In this document: positions 1 to 9,100 of the stretch, piece by piece
Layout: every line of letters starts with the position of its first letter
Numbering within the stretch: the stretch's first letter is position 1
Assembly (NCBI GenBank): GCA_013314815.1
Contig: JABUEY010000029.1
Span: 1 to 36,376, forward strand
Origin: Syntrophobacteraceae bacterium
GTDB taxonomy: Bacteria > Desulfobacterota > Syntrophobacteria > Syntrophobacterales > Syntrophobacteraceae
Length of the DNA: 36,376 nucleotides
Reading direction: 5' to 3'
Translations under genes and position numbers: made by a program
Notes under the pieces: generated by a model
What the model was told of the DNA's origin: nothing
Seen by the model: the letters and a program-made list of their open reading frames with translations, nothing else
The model's database searches: none

Positions 1-2511
1 TATACGGTGCTCAACCTCGGGCTGAACGACCACACCGTTCAGGGACTTGCGAATGAAACCGGGGACGAGCGGTTTGCCTACGACTGCTACCGCCGTTTCA
101 TAGCCATGTATGGTGACGTGGTGCTCGGGTTGAAGCCGGAGAACAAGGACGAGCACGATCCTTTCGACGAGATTCTCGATGAGATGAAGAAGAAGCGGGG
201 AGTGGAGTTTGACAGCCAGTTGCCTGCATCGGACCTGAAGGAACTGGTGGATCGCTACAAGGCACTCATCCGGATGCGAAAGAAGGTCGAATTTCGCCAG
301 AATCCCATGGATCAGCTCTGGGGGGCCATAGCCGCGGTCTTTATGTCCTGGAACAATCCGAGAGCCATTGCCTACAGGGAATTGAACGATATCCCGTCCG
401 ATATGGGCACGGCGGTGAGCGTGCAGGCCATGGTTTTCGGCAACATGGGAGAAGACTGTGGAACGGGGGTGGCGTTTACCCGCAACCCGGCCACCGGCGA
501 AAACGTCTTCTACGGGGAGTACCTCATCAATGCCCAGGGAGAGGATGTGGTTGCAGGCATCAGGACTCCTCAGCCCATCAATAAGATTCAGAAAAGTGAT
601 CCATCCACCCTTTCGCTGGAAGAGACCATGCCGGAGGTCTACAAGGAACTCGAGCGCATCCGCAGTATTCTCGACCGGCACTACCGGGACATGCAGGACA
701 TCGAGTTCACGATCCAGAAAGGCAAACTGTGGATGCTCCAGACCCGTTCCGGGAAGCGTACGGGTTTTGCCTCGTTCAAGATCGCCGTAGATATGGTTCG
801 GGAAGGAATTCTCAGCAAGGAGGAGGCCCTGATGCGGGTGACCTCCGATCACCTCAACCAGCTGCTGCGGCCGACCTTTGATCCCAAGGCCAAGGAGGAA
901 GCCGTCAGGGACGGCGCTTTCCTGGCCAGAGGCCTCAATGCGGGACCGGGAGCGGCGACGGGCAGAGTGGTGTTCAACGCCCAGGACGCCGAAGAATGGG
1001 CGAGGAGAGGGGAAGTGGTCATACTGGTCCGCATCGAAACCTCTCCCGAGGATATTCGAGGCATGCACGCTTCGCGCGGCATTCTGACGGCCCGGGGAGG
1101 AATGACCTCCCACGCCGCACTCGTTGCCAGGCAGATGGGGAAGGTCTGCGTGGTGGGCTGTGCGGACCTCGAGATCGACTACCAGAAGCGGCGTATGGTG
1201 GTTGGAGACCGCGTCATTCGTGAGGGCAACTATATATCCCTGGATGGAACGGCGGGAGAAGTCTATGCCGGGCAGATTCCGACGCGGCCTTCGGAGATCC
1301 TTCGAGTCATTATCGATAAGAGTCTTTCTCCTAAAAAATCATCTATTTATAATGACTTCATGTCATTGATGGGCTGGGCGGACGAGTTCCGACGGCTCGG
1401 AGTCTGGGCTAATGCAGACCAGCCCAACCAGGCCGAGGAAGCTATCGCTTTTGGTGCCGAGGGCATCGGGCTTACCCGGACCGAGCATATGTTTTTTGAC
1501 GGCGATCGCATCGACGCCGTGCGCGAGATGATCCTGGCGGAAGACCTCGAAGGCAGGGAAAAGGCGTTAAGCAAGCTTCTTCCGATGCAGAGAGAAGACT
1601 TCAAGGGGCTGTTCCGGGTTATGAAAGAGAGGCCTGTGACCATCAGGACCCTGGACCCGCCGCTTCACGAGTTCCTGCCGCACGACGAAAAAGATATCCA
1701 GAAGCTCGCAACCCGGCTGGGTGTCAGCGTGGAACACCTCAGCGCAAAGGTGCAGAGCCTGCACGAAGCCAACCCGATGCTCGGGCATCGTGGGTGCCGC
1801 CTTGGAATCGTTTACCCGGAAATTACGGCCATGCAGGCGCGTGCCATTATCGAAGCCGCGTGCGAGGTCAAACGCGAGGGGATCGAGGTTCGTCCCGAGA
1901 TCATGATTCCCCTGGTCGGCCACGTGGCCGAACTGAGGAACCAGAGAAAGGTGGTCGACGATGTTGCCGAGGAGGTGATGACGAACAGCGGGTGTGCCGT
2001 AAGGTACAGCGTAGGAACGATGATCGAGGTGCCGCGGGGAGCGCTGACGGCCGATGAGATTGCGACAGAGGCCGAGTTCTTCTCGTTTGGAACCAACGAT
2101 CTCACCCAGACCGTCTTCGGCATAAGCCGTGACGATGCGGGAAAGTTTCTGCCTCCCTACCTGGCATCTCGCATCTGGGAACACGACCCCTTCCACAGGC
2201 TGGACCAGGTGGGAGTCGGCGGATTGATGGAAATAGCGGTGAACAAAGGCCGATCGACCAGGCCGAAGATCAAGATCGGGATCTGTGGGGAACATGGCGG
2301 AGAGGCTACGTCCATCGATTTCTGTCACCGGATTGGCCTGGACTACGTGAGCTGTTCTCCCTACCGTGTGCCGGCTGCCCGGCTGTCGGCCGCGCAGGCT
2401 GCCATCAGGGAAAAGATGGCGAAAAAGGAAGCCATGCAGCCGGAGGTCCGCGTTTCGAAAAAGGAGCCGGCGGCTGCAACTGCGGCTGTGGCTGCTGCAA
2501 AGAAGAAATAA
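1..2511 (+). CDS. ppdK: Pyruvate, phosphate dikinase (5' end cut by window)
   Basis: Interconverts pyruvate + ATP + Pi and PEP + AMP + PPi in the cytoplasm, giving an anaerobe a gluconeogenic or glycolytic PEP step. The frame is open from base 1. The first visible residues (YTVLNLGLND) match the part of the ATP-grasp domain that normally follows roughly 95 N-terminal residues, so the true start lies upstream; the GTG at position 7 is not the start. Numbering from position 7, the swivelling phosphohistidine domain has GGMTSHAA with the phosphorylated His at 369. The C-terminal PEP/pyruvate TIM barrel has GICGEHGG with the catalytic Cys at 760 and SCSPYRVPAARLSAAQA near the end. The protein ends in a lineage-like Ala/Lys tail (AAATAAVAAAKKK) beyond the usual family end. 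A malyl-CoA-lyase-like gene follows about 110 bases downstream. Identity is very secure. Confidence 0.97.
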   Translation, partial: YTVLNLGLNDHTVQGLANETGDERFAYDCYRRFIAMYGDVVLGLKPENKDEHDPFDEILDEMKKKRGVEFDSQLPASDLKELVDRYKALIRMRKKVEFRQNPMDQLWGAIAAVFMSWNNPRAIAYRELNDIPSDMGTAVSVQAMVFGNMGEDCGTGVAFTRNPATGENVFYGEYLINAQGEDVVAGIRTPQPINKIQKSDPSTLSLEETMPEVYKELERIRSILDRHYRDMQDIEFTIQKGKLWMLQTRSGKRTGFASFKIAVDMVREGILSKEEALMRVTSDHLNQLLRPTFDPKAKEEAVRDGAFLARGLNAGPGAATGRVVFNAQDAEEWARRGEVVILVRIETSPEDIRGMHASRGILTARGGMTSHAALVARQMGKVCVVGCADLEIDYQKRRMVVGDRVIREGNYISLDGTAGEVYAGQIPTRPSEILRVIIDKSLSPKKSSIYNDFMSLMGWADEFRRLGVWANADQPNQAEEAIAFGAEGIGLTRTEHMFFDGDRIDAVREMILAEDLEGREKALSKLLPMQREDFKGLFRVMKERPVTIRTLDPPLHEFLPHDEKDIQKLATRLGVSVEHLSAKVQSLHEANPMLGHRGCRLGIVYPEITAMQARAIIEAACEVKREGIEVRPEIMIPLVGHVAELRNQRKVVDDVAEEVMTNSGCAVRYSVGTMIEVPRGALTADEIATEAEFFSFGTNDLTQTVFGISRDDAGKFLPPYLASRIWEHDPFHRLDQVGVGGLMEIAVNKGRSTRPKIKIGICGEHGGEATSIDFCHRIGLDYVSCSPYRVPAARLSAAQAAIREKMAKKEAMQPEVRVSKKEPAAATAAVAAAKKK

Positions 2512-2533
2512 CGGCTTTGGCGGGTCATGTGGA

Positions 2534-2554
2534 GGGGGCATGGTGTGTGCCCCC
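2534..2554 (+). terminator. Hairpin after ppdK, possible weak terminator
   Basis: A perfect 7-bp stem GGGGGCA/TGCCCCC with a 7-base loop starts 22 bases after the ppdK stop codon. No T-run follows, so it may only stabilise the 3' end or partly uncouple ppdK from the next gene. Confidence 0.35.
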
Positions 2555-2621
2555 GAACAGGTACAGCGGTATTCGAGCCTGAAGTCCTTTCCCTCAACCT
2601 CGAGAAATCAAGGAGACTCCA

Positions 2622-3551
2622 GTGGAAGATACCTTTCGTTTGCGTCGATCGATCATTTCCGTACCGGCCAACCGCGAAAAAATGGTCCTCAAGTCCTTCA
2701 CTCTCGCCGCCGACATGATCATGCTCGATCTGGAGGACAGTGTCCCCGTTCCGGAAAAGGAAGAGGCCCGAAGTAAGGTTGTCGCGGCCTTCCGCGAGCA
2801 GGACTGGAAAGACAAGGTACGGGCTTACAGAATCAACGGCATGGATACTCCCTTCGCCTACAGGGATATCATCGATGTGGTGGAGCCTGCAGGCGAGTAT
2901 ATCGATGTGATCGTTATTCCCAAGGTCAATGATGCCAGCGAGGTCAAAGCCATCGACCTGCTGCTTACTCAGATCGAGATGCGTATGGGCATAAAGAAGC
3001 GCATCGGGCTCGAAGCCTCCATCGAAACCGCTGAAGGCATGCTCCGAGTGGAAGAAATCGCCTTCAGTTCTCCCCGCCTGGAGGCGCTGGTTTTCGGAGT
3101 GGCGGATTATGGAGCGTCCATGACGATGATGAGCAAGGGAATCAGCGGTCATGGGGATAAGGAGGATTTCTATCCCGGACACCGATGGCATTTCCCCCTC
3201 AGCAGAATGGCCATGGCGGCCAAGGCTGCCGGACTGGCCGCCATTGACGCTCCCTACGGCGACTACAGGGATCCCGAAGGACTTCGGAAGTCATGCATCC
3301 TGAGCGCGGCTCTCGGGTATGACGGCAAATGGGTCATTCATCCGGATCAGATCGAAATCATCAACAGCGTCTACAGCCCTTCGCAGGAAGACGTGGAACG
3401 TTCCCGACGGATCCTGGAAGCCTACAGGCAGGCTCAACTCGAAGGCTGCGGCTCACTGGCCATCGACGGCAAGATGGTGGATGCGGCCTCAATCCGGGTT
3501 GCAAAGGTTGTCGCCGCCCAGTGGGATGCCATTGCGAAAGCGAAATGTTAA
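2622..3551 (+). CDS. HpcH/HpaI-CitE family lyase, malyl-CoA / beta-methylmalyl-CoA lyase-like
   Basis: A 309-residue TIM-barrel C-C lyase. The family cleaves or forms beta-hydroxyacyl-CoA esters such as malyl-CoA (glyoxylate + acetyl-CoA) or beta-methylmalyl-CoA (glyoxylate + propionyl-CoA). Visible motifs are MLDLEDSVP at 34-42, RINGMDTPF from Arg70, SIETAEG with Glu135, and FGVADYGAS with Asp162; the last two match the Mg2+-binding Glu and Asp of the family. The RINGMDTPFAYRD and KWVIHPDQ segments resemble MclA-type malyl-CoA lyases more than the citrate lyase beta subunit, and no citrate lyase alpha or gamma gene lies nearby. Start is GTG at 2622, with AAGGAG six bases upstream. It lies in the same direction as ppdK. 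The substrate is inferred; citramalyl-CoA lyase is an alternative. Confidence 0.85.
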   Translation: MEDTFRLRRSIISVPANREKMVLKSFTLAADMIMLDLEDSVPVPEKEEARSKVVAAFREQDWKDKVRAYRINGMDTPFAYRDIIDVVEPAGEYIDVIVIPKVNDASEVKAIDLLLTQIEMRMGIKKRIGLEASIETAEGMLRVEEIAFSSPRLEALVFGVADYGASMTMMSKGISGHGDKEDFYPGHRWHFPLSRMAMAAKAAGLAAIDAPYGDYRDPEGLRKSCILSAALGYDGKWVIHPDQIEIINSVYSPSQEDVERSRRILEAYRQAQLEGCGSLAIDGKMVDAASIRVAKVVAAQWDAIAKAKC

Positions 3552-3744
3552 GTATCGAGAAAGAGGGAACTCGAAAAACGGTTGACAAGGATGCAGGTGG
3601 TGTACGGGAATCGCAACGGGATCGACCCGGGCGGCGGGGATCATCCGGTTCTGCCTCGCCATGAAAGCGGAGTCCGCACTCCTGTGCACTGAACCATGAG
3701 AACCGCCAATCTGAGCCGTTCGATCGGCAGCTGCAGACAGTCCG

Positions 3745-5526
3745 ATGGAAAGGCTGGAGGTCATTGTCTCGTTGAATCCCATGGAGCACAGAGACCCCAA
3801 ACTACTTGCCGGTCCCGGGGATAGCCGGGAGGAATACCTGAGGCAGAGCAATGAGCTGCGGATCCTCCTGAATATATCCACGGCCCTGCACAGTTCTCCT
3901 CAACCGCCCGACATCATGCCCGAATGGTGTGACGATCCCTATTATCCACCGGATGTCATCCATTATTCGTCATATCTCCAGGATGTTCTTCAAAGGGCAC
4001 TGATGGGCATCCTGGATACGCTCAAGTTCAAGATGGGAGCACTCTACCTGGCAAGGGAGATTTCCGAGGACCAGTGGCACCTCGAACTGGCCGCCCATTA
4101 CGGCTTTTCAACGGATCTTCTCAACTGCATCCAGTTCTTTTCCGTGCCTTCCGGGATCATGGACAGGAACAATTATCAACAGCCTGTCCGGTGGTTTCCC
4201 GTCAGCAAGATCACCTTTGCCGAACTTCGGGACCGTATGCGCGAGGAGGGGATCGACGAGATTATCTGCATCCCCCTCATGTCCCAGAAAAAGGTACTGG
4301 GTCTGCTCTACGTGAGCAACGACGGAGCCCGGCGTCTCAAGCCCGAAAGAAGCGAATTCCTCACCACCATCGGGCACCAGCTGGGAGTCGCCGTCGAGAA
4401 CGCGCAGCTTTTCGATTCGGTGGAAAGAGCCAAGATCGAGCTGGAGATAAGCTTCGACGCCATACAGCACAGCATTTTCCTGGTGGACAGAAAGATGCGC
4501 ATCTATCGGGTAAACCGTAAGAGCGAGATGGTCTACGGGAAAAAGGAAACACTCATCGGCGTGAAGTACACCCAGGTTCTCTACGGCATGGAGCAGCCGC
4601 ACCTGGAGTGTCCCATATGGGCATGCCTGTGGGGGGCGCAACCCGTCCAGCGCGAGGGGCCTCATCCCCGGTGGGGAGGATATTACCAGTATTTTGCGTT
4701 TCCTGTCTTCAATCCCACGGGGTCGCTGGAGAGGGTGGTGTACTACGAAAAGGACGCCACGGAGGCCAGAAGGCTTGAGCAGCGTCTGCAGCAAAGCGAA
4801 CGGCTGAAGGCTCTCGGCACCCTGGCGGCAGGCATTGCTCATGAAATCCGCAATCCACTCGCCACCATAAACTTCAATGCCCAGATGCTTCAAAGAGAAC
4901 TTGCCCTGGATGTGACTCAGCAGCAGATGTTCAACGACATCCTGCAGGAAATCAAAAAGATGGACAGGATCGTTCAGCAGGTGCTCCATTTTGCACGGCC
5001 CAGGGAGCCCCAGTTCCTGCCCAACCAGCTGAACGAAGTGGTTCGTTACTGCCATGACATGGCCAAGGTCTATCTTCTCAAGGCCGGCGTGGAAGTCTGC
5101 CTGGACCTGGCCGACAACGTGCCTCTGATTGTGATGGACTTCAGCCAGATATGCCAGGTGGTCATGAATGTGATTATCAATGCCATCGAAGCGATGCCGG
5201 ATGGTGGAAAGCTGACGCTGCAGACGGCCATGCGGGAAGATCCGCCCTCGCTTGTCCTCCAGGTAACCGACACCGGTACCGGCATTATGGAGGAGGACCG
5301 GGATCGGATCTTTGACCCGTTTTTCACTCGAAAGCCGGACGGCACAGGAATGGGACTCAGCATCTCCCGGCAGATCCTTGAAAAACACGGAGCTTATGTC
5401 GATGTGGATACGGCCCCCGGCGCAGGGACGTCGTTTTACATCATCTTTCCGCTTCCAAACGAATCTTACGTTCTTTCCCCGGAGCCCCAGGTGCCAAAGA
5501 ATGTGCGCTCCGATGTTCCATCATGA
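3745..5526 (+). CDS. Orphan sensor histidine kinase (GAF-PAS-HisKA-HATPase)
   Basis: A 593-residue cytoplasmic two-component sensor kinase with no predicted membrane segments. A GAF domain spans about 35-220 (GLLYVSNDGARRLKPER near its end) and a PAS domain about 232-345. The HisKA H-box GIAHEIRNPL has the phosphoaccepting His at 366. The HATPase has an N-box near 473-485 (NVIINAIEAMPDGG), a G1 box from 509 (DTGTGI), the F-box FDPFFTRKPDG and the G2 box GTGMGLSIS. The PAS domain carries a Cys289-x4-Cys294 pair (ECPIWAC) in an unusual loop. No response regulator is adjacent, so its partner is elsewhere. The start is uncertain: ATG 3745 has no good ribosome site and ATG 3781 is an alternative. 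It converges on the minor pilin operon; a link to pilus control is only positional. Confidence 0.93.
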   Translation: MERLEVIVSLNPMEHRDPKLLAGPGDSREEYLRQSNELRILLNISTALHSSPQPPDIMPEWCDDPYYPPDVIHYSSYLQDVLQRALMGILDTLKFKMGALYLAREISEDQWHLELAAHYGFSTDLLNCIQFFSVPSGIMDRNNYQQPVRWFPVSKITFAELRDRMREEGIDEIICIPLMSQKKVLGLLYVSNDGARRLKPERSEFLTTIGHQLGVAVENAQLFDSVERAKIELEISFDAIQHSIFLVDRKMRIYRVNRKSEMVYGKKETLIGVKYTQVLYGMEQPHLECPIWACLWGAQPVQREGPHPRWGGYYQYFAFPVFNPTGSLERVVYYEKDATEARRLEQRLQQSERLKALGTLAAGIAHEIRNPLATINFNAQMLQRELALDVTQQQMFNDILQEIKKMDRIVQQVLHFARPREPQFLPNQLNEVVRYCHDMAKVYLLKAGVEVCLDLADNVPLIVMDFSQICQVVMNVIINAIEAMPDGGKLTLQTAMREDPPSLVLQVTDTGTGIMEEDRDRIFDPFFTRKPDGTGMGLSISRQILEKHGAYVDVDTAPGAGTSFYIIFPLPNESYVLSPEPQVPKNVRSDVPS

Positions 5527-5527
5527 T

Positions 5528-5566
5528 CCCGGCGGACATCGGGGGACTGTCGCGGAGTCCGCCGGG
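5528..5566. terminator. Bidirectional hairpin between kinase and pilE
   Basis: A perfect 10-bp inverted repeat CCCGGCGGAC / GTCCGCCGGG with a 19-base loop sits in the 88-base gap between two convergent genes, just after the kinase stop codon. It is well placed to end transcription from both sides, although the T-tract on either side is poor. Confidence 0.5.
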
Positions 5567-5614
5567 GGATTCTCTCGGAATACAGGAGACCGAAGGGAAG
5601 ACGGCCGGGGGAAA

Positions 5615-6067
5615 CTAATTGAACAGCCAGTCGAAAACGGAAAACTTCAGGGCCGCTGGATTCAAAACTCGAGGGTACTTGTCTGCGTCGGATGTCGTAA
5701 TGGTTACCGTATCGGTTGATGCGGTTACGGAGATGTATCTTCTGGCGGTTATGGTTTTGACCGTTGCGCCGCCGGCAACGGAGAGCAGATAGCTTTTGGC
5801 CGTATCGCTTCCGGTGAGGCAGAAGTTGGGGCCTCCTGCGGAATTACCGAAAGAATAGAGGCGGGTGATCGTGTCCGCGTAGCGGTTGTTTTCCGCCCAG
5901 AAGGCTTCCTGGTCCATTTTAGCCCTCAGCACCGCCTCGATGGCTTCAGTCTGCTTTCCGCGATTCTGGTAGTTGATGTAGGCGGGAACCGCTACCGCGG
6001 CGAGTATCGCCACTATGGCGGTGACGACCATGAGTTCGACGAGGGTAAAGCCAGATTCCCTGTCCAT
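5615..6067 (-). CDS. pilE: Type IV pilin-like protein, PilE/PilA type
   Basis: A prepilin of about 150 residues. Prepilin peptidase would cleave the Gly-Phe bond in ESG^FTLVELMVV, and mature Glu5 is present. The hydrophobic helix ([20 protein letters not shown]) anchors it in the inner membrane before assembly. It is the last gene of the minor pilin operon, the position PilE holds in Pseudomonas aeruginosa, and starts 46-56 bases after pilY1. I prefer ATG 6067 because GAGG lies nine bases upstream and gives a 6-residue leader; ATG 6076 has its purines touching the codon. The globular domain has one cysteine (NFCLTG), so the usual C-terminal disulfide loop is absent. It could be a minor pilin or a major-pilin paralogue; the operon favours a minor pilin. 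Confidence 0.88.
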   Translation of the reverse strand: MDRESGFTLVELMVVTAIVAILAAVAVPAYINYQNRGKQTEAIEAVLRAKMDQEAFWAENNRYADTITRLYSFGNSAGGPNFCLTGSDTAKSYLLSVAGGATVKTITARRYISVTASTDTVTITTSDADKYPRVLNPAALKFSVFDWLFN

Positions 6068-6122
6068 ATTCTCCATCCTCTATATGTAAGGCTGCTTCCG
6101 CGCGGAGCCTGTCCGCCCTTTC

Positions 6123-9100
6123 CTACCACTCTTCCCAGGACGCCTTGCCGCTTTTCACCGTTCCCGGATTCTGCTGGTCGATCTGCAGAATGGTTCCCGT
6201 ACTGGTCTGAACGAAGACACTCGACCCTTCCTGCCTCCCCGTGTGGATATTGGGAGTCAGGGTGAGTCCCTTGCCGAGGGATACAGACTTCAGGACTTCG
6301 TATTTTGTACTGGCATTTTCGCCTTCCCCTTCGATCACGCTTGTACTGCCGAGCCCGATGATCGGGCTGCTGTAGGCCGTGCCGGTGGCGTAATAGAGTG
6401 CATACAGGTTGCTGTACCCTTCGAATTCACAGGGATCGACGGAGGGGATATAGCTGGTGAACGTCAGGATATTGCCCAGTATGGTTGCCTGGCCCAGGTT
6501 TCTTTCCTTTTCCGTGGTGAGATCGAGGTACCAGCCCTTCTTTGTGGAGACAAGGGCCTTGAGTTCGTTGAAGGTCATGTTGCCCGCTTCGACCCCCTGC
6601 ACGGTGTTGCCCCCCTCGAACACCATCGCATCCGTGACATCCAGCAGGTCGTCCCTGAAGACTTCCTGCCACGTGAACCCACTGGAATTCCTGGGTTCCT
6701 TGATGCCGTAGAAGGTCTGAGTCTGGACGGAAGTCGGGTGATGAGTCGCATCGGACCGGTTAAAGAATCTTCCTGTCCCGAAGTAGACCCAGCCATTGCC
6801 CGATGAATCCTTCGCGGCGGAGGGCGCTGCAGTGATGGGCTGGCCGTGGTCGAAGGCCGAGACTTCCGTCAGATCGATCAAGGTGGTGTCCTTATCCCAG
6901 GATCCTGTTTCGACGAGATTCTTTATGGCGATTCGTTTGAGCTTTCCTCCCCATCCCGTATCGAGGCTGCCCGAGACGGTTCCGAAGTAGACGGCGTCGG
7001 TCTTGTAATCAAGTTCGTAGTCCACGGCGACGGGGTCGGATACGAAGGCAGGAATGCCCGGATCGAGGGTAGCGAAGACCTTCAGTTGACCGGGGTTCGA
7101 GAGGGTATTGGTGGTGCCGTCGACGGATCTCAAGACGCCGTTTGTACCCAGTTCCTTGAGATCCACCAGGAAGATTTTGGCCGGCTGGTTGCTCGATGCA
7201 TTCTGCATGGCGGTGGAATCCGCTCCCTCCGCCCCCCGAGGACCGGAACCGAACACCAGGTACCACAGATTGGGATCGCTCGTATTCGCCTTCAGCGTAA
7301 TCACGGCGGGGTAGCACGTCGTAAAACCCAGGGCGTCTGCAAAGCTCGAGTCGGAAATTTCGGCCAGGAGTTTCGGAGGCTGTTCGGGGTCGGTGATATC
7401 CATGATGATGAATCCCGAAGACATGGTCCGGTCGGCGTTGTCGAAGATGTTGTTCTTGTTGAGGTCCGCTCGAATCTTGCCTCCTCCGAACCGCATTCCG
7501 CAGACCAGAACGGTGCCCCAGCCGTTGGGGTGCGTGTCGTCCGGTGCAAAGATTTTGGCGTCGAAAACCCTCGGTTTGAGGTCGACATAGGCAATGTGGC
7601 TTTCATGAGTATAGCTGGGGTCGGTCAGCCAGTAAAGGTGAGGCAGCAGGTTGTAGGGAACATAGGCCCAAAGTTCCGAGCCGAGTTCCCGGCCCGTATC
7701 GCTGTACCTGGACGCGTAGTCGGCAGCCGCCGGATTATACCCCTTCCAGAACTTCTTCCCAGCCGAATCGTAGAACCCCCCGTTAAACGCATGAAGCATG
7801 CCTCCATTGCTTCCCGCGTAGATGACCGTTCTTCTCTGGCGGTATTTGCGATAGAAGTCGATATAGGAACTGTCCCTGTAGAGGAGATCGAAGTCTTCGG
7901 CCGGCGCCGACACGATGGTGGGAGTCGAATGAACGATGTCGCTCAGTCTCCACGTTTCCACCGCCCCGTCTTCGTCGTAATCCGCCTGCCTGCTGCGGAA
8001 AGCGGGAATGGTGTAAGACGGACTGGTCGAGGATGTGTATGAAGGCTGATCGGCGCCTCGTATGAAATTGATCACCCTCTTATGCTGCCGCTCCAGGAAA
8101 TCGTTGTAAGGCGCCTGGTTGGTGGCAATCCTCAATGGTTCGATAAATTCGGGAGCCTGAACGCCGAAAGGGGGAAAGGGGTGGAGGAATGGATGGATGT
8201 CGCCGTTGTAGTCCACGAAATCGACGATTTCTCCCTGCCCTGCATCGGGAACCATGTTGAGGAATGCGGTCCCGGCCCTGCCGTCCAGAAAAGTGAAGAT
8301 ATGTCTGCTGTTGTCGATGTCGGTAAAGGCACGTTGAGTCACGATGCCTGCGGCGGGCAGTTCGTTGAGCGTGGCGCCCGAGGACCAGAGGTAGGAGATG
8401 CAGTTGCGCTGCTGGACATCGGTTTCGTTCGCTCTGCATGGTCTCATGCTTGTGAGCACGATGGGTTCGGCAAGCTCTTCCGCGTCGATCCTGCTGTTTG
8501 CATTGATGTCTTTGTACTTGTAGATGGTGCCGACGGAATCGGAACTGAACCGGATGAAATAGTCGTCCGCCGGGTCGAGTTTCCCGTTGCGGTTCGTGTC
8601 TTCTCTCATATTTCCGTAGGCATCCACCAGGAAGGCGTGCACTTCCCCTACCCAGTGGACCGTGTTGCCCTGCCAATCTTTGTACTCGGGGTAGAAAACC
8701 GCCTGGTAAACCGCCCCCTCTCCCGAACGCGTACTCGATATCACCGACGCCGCAGTGCCTGACGCCGAGCGCCTGAGGATGTCCGCGAAGGACTTGTTGA
8801 GTTGTTCTTCAAGTTTCAGGGGGTTGGTGACGTAGAAGTAGGTGTCCGGGATGCCGTTTCCGTCCTTGTCCCATTCCGTCGAAATGTCGGGCAGGGCGTT
8901 GTCGTTCGAGTCCTCGAACCCGCCCCATTTGGCGGCGTACCAGAGAGGATCCTGGAGCAGGGATGCCCCCGATGTGGTGCCGACAGTAAAGGTCCTTTCC
9001 GCCACGAGAGGAAGCGGGCTGGGCTGCGTATCGAGGAAATAGCTGACATCACTGCCTGCGGCCGTGTCGGCGTCTCTCACCTCCAGGTACGTGCCGTCAC

